Made by a program: the position numbers and the translations under genes
Shown here: positions 1-6,228 of the stretch, one piece after another
Layout of the letters: each line of letters starts with the position of its first letter
Position numbering within the stretch: the first letter of the stretch is position 1
The notes under the pieces: generated by a model
What the model saw: only the letters and a program-made list of their open reading frames with translations
What the model was told of the DNA's origin: nothing
The model's database searches: none
NCBI GenBank assembly: GCA_964544295.1
Contig: CAZJBJ010000116.1
Coordinates: 1 to 12,821, forward strand
Direction of reading: 5' to 3'
Source of the DNA: JAENVU01 sp964544295
GTDB lineage: Bacteria > Actinomycetota > Acidimicrobiia > IMCC26256 > JAENVU01
DNA: 12,821 bases

Positions 1-657
1 GTTGCCGCCGTACCCCGAACCGTAGGACCAGATCTCGCGGGTCTCGGGGAAGTGCACGATCCACTTCTCGTCCGCGTTGCACGGCCACGCGACATCGGCC
101 TCACCGGGCGCGAGTGGCGCGCCGAGCGAGTGGACGCAGGGGACGAAGTCGCCGTCGTCGCCGAGCACGTCGAGCGCGGCCTGCCCGGCGCGGGTCATGG
201 TGCGCATGCTCACCGCGACATAGGGGGAGTCGGTGATCTCGACGCCGATGTAGGACAGCGGCGATCCGAGCGGACCCATGCTGAACGGCACGACGTACAT
301 CGTGCGACCGGCCATCGCGCCGCGGAACAACCCGTCGAGGATGCCGCGCATCTCCGCAGGATCCTTCCAGTTGTTGGTGGGACCGGCGCCGTCCTCGGTG
401 GTGGAGCAGATGTAGGTGCGGTCCTCGACCCGGGCGACGTCGGACGGGTCGGTCGCGGCCCAGTACGAGTTGGGGCGCTTCTGCGGGTCGAGCGGCACGA
501 ACGTGCCGGCGTCGACGAGGCCCTGACACAGCGCTTCGGCCTCGGCGTCGGAGCCGTCGAACCAGTGCACGGCCTCCGGTTGGAGCAGCTCGGCCATCTC
601 CTCGACCCAGGCCAGCAGGCGCTTGTGCTTGGTTGGCGCGTTCACGACCATCGACAC
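1..657 (-). CDS. pckG: Phosphoenolpyruvate carboxykinase (GTP), N-terminal part
   Basis: This is a cytosolic gluconeogenic enzyme that converts oxaloacetate and GTP to PEP, CO2 and GDP. The visible 219 residues are the N-terminal lobe of a family of about 600 residues; the gene runs off the window, so the P-loop and active-site cysteine are not seen. Family hallmarks present are ARVE (residues 75-78, whose Arg matches the substrate-binding Arg87 of vertebrate enzymes), the RTMYVVPFSMGPLGSP block (118-133), the TDSPYV segment, and WSYGSGYGGN at the edge. The GTG start at 657 is chosen because AAGGAG lies 6 bases upstream; an in-frame ATG at 651 is an alternative with poorer spacing. The gene follows the Calx-beta/FN3 gene on the same strand after 83 bases with no convincing terminator, so some read-through is possible. 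The family call is very secure. Confidence 0.96.
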   Translation of the reverse strand, partial: MSMVVNAPTKHKRLLAWVEEMAELLQPEAVHWFDGSDAEAEALCQGLVDAGTFVPLDPQKRPNSYWAATDPSDVARVEDRTYICSTTEDGAGPTNNWKDPAEMRGILDGLFRGAMAGRTMYVVPFSMGPLGSPLSYIGVEITDSPYVAVSMRTMTRAGQAALDVLGDDGDFVPCVHSLGAPLAPGEADVAWPCNADEKWIVHFPETREIWSYGSGYGGN

Positions 658-740
658 GATTCGCTCCTTCTTCCCCCGCGACTCCGCGAGAAGGGTGGGA
701 AAAGTGTACTGACGGGCAGGAGCGGGCCCTCCAATCGGCG

Positions 741-2366
741 TTACGGCCCGACGAAGAGGACATTCGACGCTGGCCCGGCCCCGATCAGGTTGGACGCGGC
801 GATCCGGAACCCACAGCTGGTGCCGATCGGGCAGGAGGGAGTGGTGAACTGCACGCTGCCCACCGAAATCCAGCTCAGGCCGCCGTCGACGGTCCGTTCG
901 CCCAGATAGTCGACGATCGGGACCCCCCCGTCGTCGGTGGGGGCGGTCCAGCCGAGTCCGATGATCGTGCCGATCCGGCGGATCGAGACGAGTGTCGGCG
1001 CACCCGGGCGGCCCCAGGTGGTCGCGCTCGCGTCGGTCGCCGGTCCCAGGCCGGCGGCGTTGCGCGGCTGGACCCGGATCCAACAGGTGCTGCGCTCACC
1101 CGGACACAGCACGGTCGCGGTGCGCACGGTGGTGGACGTGACGAAGGTGAAGTTCGTGCCGTCGGTGCTGCTCGAGATCCGGTAGTCGATCACCGGGAAG
1201 TCGCCGGCGTCGGTCGGCGCGGACCAGACGCCGGTCACGACCTGGTTGCCACCGCTTCCGACGAGGTCGACGGCGCTCGGCGCGCGCCAGGTGGTGCCAC
1301 TGAGCGGCTCGGACCAGGCGCCCGTTCCGGCGACGTTGACGGCACGAACCCGCATCGTGCACGTCACCCCTGGACTCCCACACACGACGTTCGTCGCGGT
1401 GGCGGTGGAGGATCCAACCACGATCCCACCGGGTCGGTCGATCTCGAGGTCGTAGTGGGTCACGGGCGAGCCGCCGTCGTCGATCGGCGGGTCCCACGAG
1501 ACGACCAGCATTCCGTTCGCCGGTCCCGCAACGGCACTCGTGAGGGTCGGCGCGCCGGGGGCGGAGACGAGCGGCGTGTCGTCGTCGACGATGGTGCCGC
1601 GACCGATCGCGTCGGTGACCGTCGCCCCGACCACCGAGGTCAGGACGAGGTCGAACTGCTCGGTGCTCTCGGGGTCCAGGTCACCGATGGCCTTGACCGC
1701 CACGACCGCGGAGGTGCGGCCCGCGCGAATCTTCAACTGCCCCGTGCGCGTCACGAAGTCGAGGCCGGCGGTTGCGGTCGTGCCGATTGCTGTGAACCGC
1801 GCGGTGACGTCGACGGCGCTCGGCGCATCGAGATTCACCGTGAACCGCAGCGGAATCCTGCCGGCGTCACTCTCGGACACGCTCGCGTCCCCGATGGCCA
1901 CCCGGCCCGGCGCCGCGAACTCGTCGTCGCGGATGGTGACCGTGCCGGTGTCGTGCGCGATCGGAACACCGCCACTACTCGTGAGTGTCACAACGAAGGT
2001 CTCGTCACCTTCCGCGTCGGTGTCGGGCGTGACCCTGAGCGCGACCGTCGCGAACGAACGGCCGGCCCGGATCCGGACCTTCCCGACGCGACGTGCGTAG
2101 TCGCTGCCACTGGTGGCGGTGCCGTCGACCGTCTCGAACGTGATGACCGTGTCGGTGGCCAGTGGTGCGGAGAGATTGACCGTCAGTCGTGCCGGCGTCA
2201 CACCGACGTCACCTTCGGTCACCACGACATCGCCGATCGTGATGCCCGGCGAGACCGCGCCCTGCGCGGGCAGGGCGGTGCCGGGCGTTGCCAGCGCCGC
2301 GGCAATCGCAATCACCCCGAGCCGCGCGACCATTCGCGCCCCTGCCGATCGGCGGATTCGATGCAT
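741..2366 (-). CDS. Secreted protein with two Calx-beta and three fibronectin type III domains
   Basis: This is a predicted exported 541-residue protein. A signal peptide (arginine-rich start, hydrophobic stretch about 13-31, likely cleavage near AQGA, residue 37) is followed by two Calx-beta domains (about 39-149 and 150-263; TVDGTATSGSDY, DEGDE-like acidic turns and terminal RDDE/VDDD motifs). Three fibronectin III modules follow (about 264-360, 361-451 and 452-541; W-x-PP/APxDDGGxPxxxY pattern). Each FN3 module carries a close cysteine pair (C329/C336, C421/C428, C512/C518), probably a disulfide loop. There is no sortase motif or C-terminal membrane anchor, so it is probably released or bound non-covalently. 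The ATG at 2366 is chosen over a longer ORF because AGAGGAG precedes it and the signal peptide begins there. A conserved ECF-type promoter lies about 100 bases upstream. A role in adhesion or the matrix is inferred from domain type only. Confidence 0.9.
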   Translation of the reverse strand: MHRIRRSAGARMVARLGVIAIAAALATPGTALPAQGAVSPGITIGDVVVTEGDVGVTPARLTVNLSAPLATDTVITFETVDGTATSGSDYARRVGKVRIRAGRSFATVALRVTPDTDAEGDETFVVTLTSSGGVPIAHDTGTVTIRDDEFAAPGRVAIGDASVSESDAGRIPLRFTVNLDAPSAVDVTARFTAIGTTATAGLDFVTRTGQLKIRAGRTSAVVAVKAIGDLDPESTEQFDLVLTSVVGATVTDAIGRGTIVDDDTPLVSAPGAPTLTSAVAGPANGMLVVSWDPPIDDGGSPVTHYDLEIDRPGGIVVGSSTATATNVVCGSPGVTCTMRVRAVNVAGTGAWSEPLSGTTWRAPSAVDLVGSGGNQVVTGVWSAPTDAGDFPVIDYRISSSTDGTNFTFVTSTTVRTATVLCPGERSTCWIRVQPRNAAGLGPATDASATTWGRPGAPTLVSIRRIGTIIGLGWTAPTDDGGVPIVDYLGERTVDGGLSWISVGSVQFTTPSCPIGTSCGFRIAASNLIGAGPASNVLFVGP

Positions 2367-2474
2367 GAGTTCGCTCCTCTGTCCCACCTGCGATCGCACC
2401 CGGAACGGGTCGTCGCCTCTGTGTCGCGTCGGACCGCCGCGATGGTTCACCTCGGTCCGATCTCGTACACGGGA

Positions 2475-2505
2475 ACAGACGAACGGGTGCCGGTGCCGGG
2501 TGACA
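2475..2505 (-). promoter_or_regulatory. ECF-type promoter for the Calx-beta/FN3 gene
   Basis: On the minus strand TGTCACCCGG (2505-2496) is followed by CGTCTGT (2481-2475). The G of GTC and the C of CGTC are 23 bases apart. The same two boxes at the same distance precede four other transcription units in this window. The start of transcription would fall near 2468, giving a leader of about 100 bases before the ATG at 2366. The -35 box is the mirror partner of the divergent promoter at 2515-2545. Confidence 0.75.
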
Positions 2506-2524
2506 TGGCCTCCGTGTCACCCGG
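2496..2524. repeat. Inverted repeat formed by two back-to-back -35 boxes
   Basis: CCGGGTGACA (2496-2505) and TGTCACCCGG (2515-2524) form a perfect 10-base inverted repeat with a 9-base centre. It is explained by two divergent promoters whose -35 boxes face away from each other, but the same dyad could be an operator for a dimeric regulator. Confidence 0.6.
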
Positions 2525-2545
2525 GCCGCCCGCTCAACCGTCAGT
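2515..2545 (+). promoter_or_regulatory. ECF-type promoter for the small membrane protein gene
   Basis: TGTCACCCGG (2515-2524) and CGTCAGT (2539-2545) have a 23-base distance from the G of GTC to the C of CGTC, as in the other copies. The -10 box differs from the majority CGTCTGT at one base. Transcription would start near 2553, about 25 bases before the GTG at 2578, and could continue into the sigma operon. Confidence 0.7.
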
Positions 2546-2577
2546 GCAGGTGGAACGTCTCGTGAACGGGGGATGCG

Positions 2578-3183
2578 GTGGCCAGTGAGCTGAGAACGGC
2601 CGAGGCAGCGGTCCGGAGCCGTCATCGGACGAGTCGACGTGGTGACGCGAGGATCGTGCTCGTCGGCACGTTGGGGGCGCTCGCGCTCGGGATCATCGCC
2701 CGGCTGTGGATGCGGCTCATCGCCCCGGAGCCGGATTTCACCTGGAGTGGAACGATCTTCATCGTCGCGGGCTTCACGGTGTTCGGCCTGGCGCAGTCGG
2801 TCGCGGCGCTGGCCCGTCGGCGGCGGTGGCGCCGCTGGCCGAGGCGGTTCGCGCGCGTCGGCGGCGTCGTGGGCATGCTTCCTCTGTTCATGGCCGCCGG
2901 TGGCCTGATGATGCCGGCCGTCGTCGGCGGCGGGCTGGCCGCATGGCGTACGGACTGGCACCCCGCGGTGCGCTCGGTGTCGGCGCTGGTGGCCATCGGC
3001 GATGTCGTGCTGGTCAGTCGGGGGATTGCCGATGACTTCGGACTGTCTGCGAGGACATTCGGCGGCGTCGCGGCGATGGTGCTGGTCTACGCCGTCATCG
3101 TCTGGGCGACTCGTGCGACCTTGGCACCCGCTGTGAGAGGCTCGGCGGGTGGTGACCAAGGGGTGGGGCCCGCGAATCGGTGA
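2578..3183 (+). CDS. Five-helix membrane protein of unknown function
   Basis: This is a 201-residue integral membrane protein. About five hydrophobic segments are visible, near residues 25-45, 57-79, 94-121, 132-149 and 161-181. A very basic loop (RRRRWRRWPRR, about 80-90) between the second and third suggests that loop is cytoplasmic. The stretch ARLWMRLIAPEPDFTWSGTIF looks like a conserved actinobacterial hypothetical family, but I cannot name a function. The GTG start at 2578 is the only sensible one: the nearby ATG at 2573 is in another frame and stops at once. The preceding GGGGGA is a modest ribosome binding site. The gene ends 17 bases before the sigma gene's own promoter and has the ECF-type promoter at 2515-2545, so it belongs with the sigma locus. 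Confidence 0.85.
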   Translation: MASELRTAEAAVRSRHRTSRRGDARIVLVGTLGALALGIIARLWMRLIAPEPDFTWSGTIFIVAGFTVFGLAQSVAALARRRRWRRWPRRFARVGGVVGMLPLFMAAGGLMMPAVVGGGLAAWRTDWHPAVRSVSALVAIGDVVLVSRGIADDFGLSARTFGGVAAMVLVYAVIVWATRATLAPAVRGSAGGDQGVGPANR

Positions 3184-3199
3184 GGCGTTGCGCGCGGCG

Positions 3200-3231
3200 T
3201 GTCACCCGGAACCCGGGTGCTCGGCGTCTGT
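3200..3231 (+). promoter_or_regulatory. ECF-type promoter of the sigma factor gene (autoregulation)
   Basis: TGTCACCCGG (3200-3209) is followed by CGTCTGT (3225-3231). The distance is 24 bases, one more than in the other four copies. It lies just after the stop of the preceding gene and 7 bases before an in-frame GTG at 3239, which fits leaderless transcription of the sigma gene. A copy in front of the sigma gene itself is what an autoregulated ECF factor would show. Confidence 0.7.
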
Positions 3232-3238
3232 ATTGCTA

Positions 3239-3868
3239 GTGGTCGTCGCCGGTCTCACCTCGCCAGGGAGCGTCACGCGGATTGCGCCGTTCGCCCCGGG
3301 CTGGTTCGCGGTCGCGAAGGACCCGGCCGCAGTCCCGGTAGCCCAGGCCGATGTCGACGACCTCGTCGTCACATTGTTCCGGCAGGAGGGCCAGTCGCTC
3401 GTTCGTCTGGCGCGTCTGTTCGTGGATGATCGCAACGCGGCCGAGGACCTGGTGCAGGAGGCCTTCATCCGCCTGTCGCGTTCCGCCCATCGCATCAACG
3501 ACGCAAGGAAGGCCGCGGCGTACCTCCGGTCCATCGTGCTCAACCTGGCGCGTGACCACAACCGTCGGGGGCTCGTCTCGTTGCGTCATCACCTGCCGAT
3601 GGACGACTGGCGGGCATCGACCGAGGACGTGATCGAACTCCAGGAAGACCAGCGCGACGTGATCGAGGCCCTGCGTGACCTCCCGCACCGGCAGCGCACC
3701 GCTCTCGTCTTGCGGTACTACGAGGAACTGGGAATCGAAGACATCGCGGAGGTCATGGGGATCTCCCGGAATTCGGTCAAGACCCATCTCCAGCGCGGGT
3801 TGGCCGCGCTGGAACTGCGACTCGGGAGCGCGCCGGACCGGAAACCGACATCGAGCGTGGCTGAGTGA
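3239..3868 (+). CDS. ECF-family RNA polymerase sigma factor
   Basis: This is a group 4 (ECF) sigma-70 factor that directs RNA polymerase to alternative promoters. With the start used here it has 209 residues. Region sigma2 spans about 46-110 (LVRLARLFVDDRNAAEDLVQ, then a YLRSIVLNLARDHNRR end). Region sigma4 spans about 141-196 (LPHRQRTALVLRYYEELG, then the IAEVMGISRNSVKTHLQRG helix-turn-helix). There is no C-terminal extra domain. The start is uncertain. The GTG at 3239 sits right after the ECF-type promoter and would be leaderless. The longest frame starts at GTG 3149, but it overlaps the previous gene by 35 bases and contains the promoter. About 35 poorly conserved residues precede sigma2 even with the shorter start. 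Its stop overlaps the GTG of the next gene (GTGA), typical of sigma/anti-sigma pairs. Confidence 0.92.
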   Translation: MVVAGLTSPGSVTRIAPFAPGWFAVAKDPAAVPVAQADVDDLVVTLFRQEGQSLVRLARLFVDDRNAAEDLVQEAFIRLSRSAHRINDARKAAAYLRSIVLNLARDHNRRGLVSLRHHLPMDDWRASTEDVIELQEDQRDVIEALRDLPHRQRTALVLRYYEELGIEDIAEVMGISRNSVKTHLQRGLAALELRLGSAPDRKPTSSVAE

Positions 3869-4488
3869 GCGCCGTCGAACAGACGCTGCGCACCGCACTG
3901 CTCGACGAGGCGGACGGGCTGGACGAGAGCGAAGACCTGTTCGCTCGAATCGCGCTCAGCATCGACGACGATCGTCGGCTCCGGCGTCAACGGCGGCGAC
4001 GGATCACCGTCATCGGATGTCTGGTCGGCGCGGTCGCCGCCGTGGTCGGAGCAACAACCGAGATGACGAGAGGGGAACTGGTCATGGACTGGTGGATATT
4101 GGAACTGATCTGGTTCATCGGGATGGTGGGCCTGGCGGTGTGGCTCGGTCCGTTCATCAAACGGTTCGGCAAGAGCTACGCGGCCGACGTGTTCCGGGCC
4201 AATCCGCGCACCGGGAAGAGTTTCATCGTGCTGATGGATGTGGCGTACTACCTGATCTTCTTCGCCTTCATCCTGTTCACGGTGCAGTTCGCCCCGGATT
4301 CGGGTTGGGCGCAGACGGTCAATGCGGCGCAACTCCGAGCGGTCACGGTACGGCTCGGTGGAATCCTGCTCATTGTCGGGCTCCTGCACGGGCTGAACGT
4401 GCTCACCCTGCCCCTGATCGGCCGGATCCTCACGCTCAACCGGCGTTTGGACGAGCAGACACCACGACCCGTCGCGCCGCAGGATTGA
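3865..4488 (+). CDS. Membrane protein, candidate anti-sigma factor
   Basis: This 207-residue protein is translationally coupled to the sigma gene by a 4-base GTGA overlap. A cytoplasmic N-terminus of about 46 residues (acidic, then DDDRRLRRQRRRR) leads into the first membrane helix (about 47-63). Three more hydrophobic segments follow near 78-98, 120-142 and 164-186. The N-terminal pattern (EADGLDESEDLFARIALSIDDD) resembles short helical segments of membrane proteins encoded beside actinobacterial ECF factors. There is no HxxxCxxC zinc anti-sigma motif; the only cysteine is C52 in the first helix. An anti-sigma role therefore rests on position and layout, not on a recognised anti-sigma domain. 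It could instead be a sensor or accessory membrane protein. Confidence 0.8.
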   Translation: MSAVEQTLRTALLDEADGLDESEDLFARIALSIDDDRRLRRQRRRRITVIGCLVGAVAAVVGATTEMTRGELVMDWWILELIWFIGMVGLAVWLGPFIKRFGKSYAADVFRANPRTGKSFIVLMDVAYYLIFFAFILFTVQFAPDSGWAQTVNAAQLRAVTVRLGGILLIVGLLHGLNVLTLPLIGRILTLNRRLDEQTPRPVAPQD

Positions 4489-4494
4489 TCGATC

Positions 4495-5514
4495 GTGCCG
4501 GGCGCGCTGCTGCTCCCCATCGCGTTGAGCTTCGTGGCCCTCACGAACCCCGGCGCGCTCCCAGGATCGGAACGTCCGCGCCTGAACGTGGGCGTCGCCG
4601 CGCCGGTCCTGGGTCCGACGGTGACACTCGAGGCGGAGGAGGGCGAACACTTCCCGACGACCTACGACGTGGCCGACCGCCTCGAACCGTCGACGGTGCT
4701 GCGGATCCGAGCCACCGGGTTCGAGCCGTTCGTCGAAGGCTTCGCGCAGCAGTGCGCGAGTGCGGCCACCCCGCGCTGCGGCAACGTGATTCCGGTGCAG
4801 TTCGATGGCGATGGCGAGGCCCGATTCCAGTACCTCGTCACCGATCGTTTCGATGGCGACGGGGAGGTTCCGGGCGGCTGCCGATCGGGAGCGGCGCCGT
4901 GCACGATCGTCGTCGCCGACGTGCACAGCCACCGTCGCGCCGAGATCCAGTCGGTGTTCGGGGGTCCGGTTGCTCCTCCCGGTCGCATCACCGTGCGCCC
5001 GGCCACTGGTCTTTCGCTCGCCGGTCAGACGGTGACCGTCCGCGTGCGCGAGTTCCCACCCGGCACGCGGCTGCGGGCGATGTTGTGCGCCGCGCCGGAT
5101 GCGTTCGGACGCCGGTGTGGCCGGCCCGGGCCGTCGGCGCCACTCGTTGTCCGCAGTGATGGGACCGGTCGGACCCGTCTCCGCATCGAACCGGGACCCG
5201 TCGGTCCCGAACTGGCGTCCTGCGAGCGAGGCGACGAATGCGGTGTCTCGGTCGCGTCGGATGCGGTCTTCGCCCGGGCGCCGGTCGTCCCCATCTCGTT
5301 CGCGGCCCCGCCCGGCGCCACCTATGACCCGACGCGCCTGCTGCTGGGCCTGGCGCTCGCGGCGTTGCTCCTCCTGGTCGCGTGGGGGCTGATCTGGCGC
5401 ACTGACTGGTCACCCGTCGGCGAAGCCGCGGCACCCGAGATCGACGAGGCCGAGTATGCCGACCTCGATGCGATCATCGCGGCGCTCCCCCCGGAAGTCG
5501 AGACTCCCGCGTAG
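4495..5514 (+). CDS. Membrane-anchored protein with two neocarzinostatin-like domains
   Basis: This 339-residue protein begins 6 bases after the anti-sigma candidate. A hydrophobic N-terminus (about 4-17) acts as signal peptide. Two extracytoplasmic Ig-like domains follow (about 40-157 and 164-271), then a membrane helix (about 280-301) and a 38-residue acidic cytoplasmic tail. Domain 2 matches the neocarzinostatin fold pattern: TVRPATGLSLAGQTV, a cysteine pair ten residues apart (C198/C208, as C37/C47 in neocarzinostatin), a second close pair (C243/C249), then VSVASDA and a final VPISFA strand. Domain 1 repeats the plan with C87/C95 and C129/C136. The fold is used by enediyne carrier proteins but also by many actinobacterial surface proteins, and nothing here indicates enediyne chemistry. 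Its place in the sigma operon suggests a surface sensor or partner of the anti-sigma. GTG 4495 is the first start after an in-frame stop. Confidence 0.82.
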   Translation: MPGALLLPIALSFVALTNPGALPGSERPRLNVGVAAPVLGPTVTLEAEEGEHFPTTYDVADRLEPSTVLRIRATGFEPFVEGFAQQCASAATPRCGNVIPVQFDGDGEARFQYLVTDRFDGDGEVPGGCRSGAAPCTIVVADVHSHRRAEIQSVFGGPVAPPGRITVRPATGLSLAGQTVTVRVREFPPGTRLRAMLCAAPDAFGRRCGRPGPSAPLVVRSDGTGRTRLRIEPGPVGPELASCERGDECGVSVASDAVFARAPVVPISFAAPPGATYDPTRLLLGLALAALLLLVAWGLIWRTDWSPVGEAAAPEIDEAEYADLDAIIAALPPEVETPA

Positions 5515-5546
5515 GACCGCTCGGGGTCTGTGCGTTCGTCACCCGG

Positions 5547-5573
5547 CCCGGCGTCGCACTTTCGTCAGCCGGG
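5547..5573. terminator. Possible weak hairpin between convergent genes
   Basis: CCCGGC (5547-5552) and GCCGGG (5568-5573) could pair across a 15-base loop in the 72-base gap between the convergent neocarzinostatin-like and SOD-like genes. There is no T-tract and the stem is short, so this is only a suggestion based on position. Confidence 0.25.
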
Positions 5574-5586
5574 CAGTCCGCCCGCG

Positions 5587-6087
5587 TCACCCGAGGTCGG
5601 CGCAGGCGATCTTGTTCGCACTCGCAGGTCGCGCCAGGTCATGGACCACGACCGAGACCGCAGTGGGTCCCGCGGTGAACGTCGCCACGGCCTGGCCGTT
5701 CGCGATCCCGCCGCCGTTCGCGACGAACGGTCCGCCTCCGGGCCAGATCTCGTTGGGTGGGGTCGGCGGACCGCTCGGGTCGAACTTGTAGTGGCCGTCG
5801 GCCGCGCCGACTGCGCACGGTGCTGCGTGGACGTGCGACGCGTAGGTCCCCCCTGGCGTGAGGCCCTCGACGTGGAGCGAGACGATCGTCGAGCCGCTCG
5901 CGTTCCGAACCATCTGGGCATGTCCGTTGACCGGGCTGCCGATACCGGCGGCGAACGGGGTCAACTCGCCGCGGGTCACCGTTGCGGGTCCGGCCGATCC
6001 GGCCGCAGTGGCAAGCGCGGTCGCGGTCAGGGTGACCGCGCAGGTGGCCGTGAGCCACCGGGTCCGGGTGTGGGTGTGTCGTTCCAT
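5587..6087 (-). CDS. Secreted Cu/Zn superoxide dismutase-like protein lacking the zinc site
   Basis: This is a predicted exported 166-residue protein. A signal peptide (basic N-terminus, hydrophobic about 11-29) precedes a SOD-like beta barrel. Visible SodC landmarks are HVH (H85, H87), GHYKFDP (H99) and VVVHD (H149), the four copper ligands. C91 and C162 (KIACADLG) match the conserved disulfide. The zinc-binding loop, normally with two further His and an Asp, is replaced by PPNEIWPGGGPF with no His. The catalytic Arg before the last Cys is Lys (K159). Copper-only SODs that lack zinc are known in mycobacteria and fungi, so activity is possible but not assured; a structural or copper-binding role is the alternative. 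The ATG at 6087 has GGAGG five bases upstream and starts the signal peptide. A conserved ECF-type promoter is about 80 bases upstream. Confidence 0.82.
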   Translation of the reverse strand: MERHTHTRTRWLTATCAVTLTATALATAAGSAGPATVTRGELTPFAAGIGSPVNGHAQMVRNASGSTIVSLHVEGLTPGGTYASHVHAAPCAVGAADGHYKFDPSGPPTPPNEIWPGGGPFVANGGGIANGQAVATFTAGPTAVSVVVHDLARPASANKIACADLG

Positions 6088-6167
6088 GGTTGCCTCCAAC
6101 TCGAGTGTCGTTCCTGGTGTCGGGCTCGGGTGCTCGATCGGTTCGTTCGTGTGAGCCCGTACCAAGG

Positions 6168-6198
6168 ACAGACGGGTGAACCGGGTTGCCGGGTGACA
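6168..6198 (-). promoter_or_regulatory. ECF-type promoter for the SOD-like gene
   Basis: On the minus strand TGTCACCCGG (6198-6189) precedes CGTCTGT (6174-6168) with the 23-base distance seen in the other copies. Transcription would start near 6160, giving a leader of about 73 bases before the ATG at 6087. It is divergent from the ABC operon promoter at 6229-6259. Confidence 0.75.
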
Positions 6199-6228
6199 GG
6201 CCTGCTCGGGTGCGTCAGTCCCACGCCG

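Noticed and set aside
703..714. CGTCAGT on the minus strand upstream of pckG as a sixth ECF promoter
   Set aside because: The sequence 23 bases upstream reads CGATTGGAG, not GTCACCC, so only half of the motif is present.
633..2588. 651-residue plus-strand open frame opposite the Calx-beta/FN3 gene
   Set aside because: It is an Arg/Gly/Asp-rich shadow with no signal, domain or ribosome binding site. The minus-strand gene has clear domains.
3208..3228. Classic GGAAC -35 with CGTC -10 at the sigma gene
   Set aside because: GGAAC is present, but the spacer to CGTC is only 12 bases, too short, and GGAAC is absent from the other four sites. TGTCACCC is the shared box.
3675..5159. 494-residue plus-strand frame across the sigma, anti-sigma and neocarzinostatin-like genes
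   Set aside because: It crosses three well-supported genes in another frame and has low-complexity Arg-rich content.
5411..5425. Further GTCACCC matches (for example near 5411, 11415, 11438 and 11985) as promoter copies
   Set aside because: They lie inside coding regions and have no CGTC(T/A)GT box at 23-24 bases.
4495..5514. Enediyne antibiotic biosynthesis or carrier
   Set aside because: Only the fold pattern is shared. The protein is membrane-anchored and no polyketide or tailoring genes are nearby.
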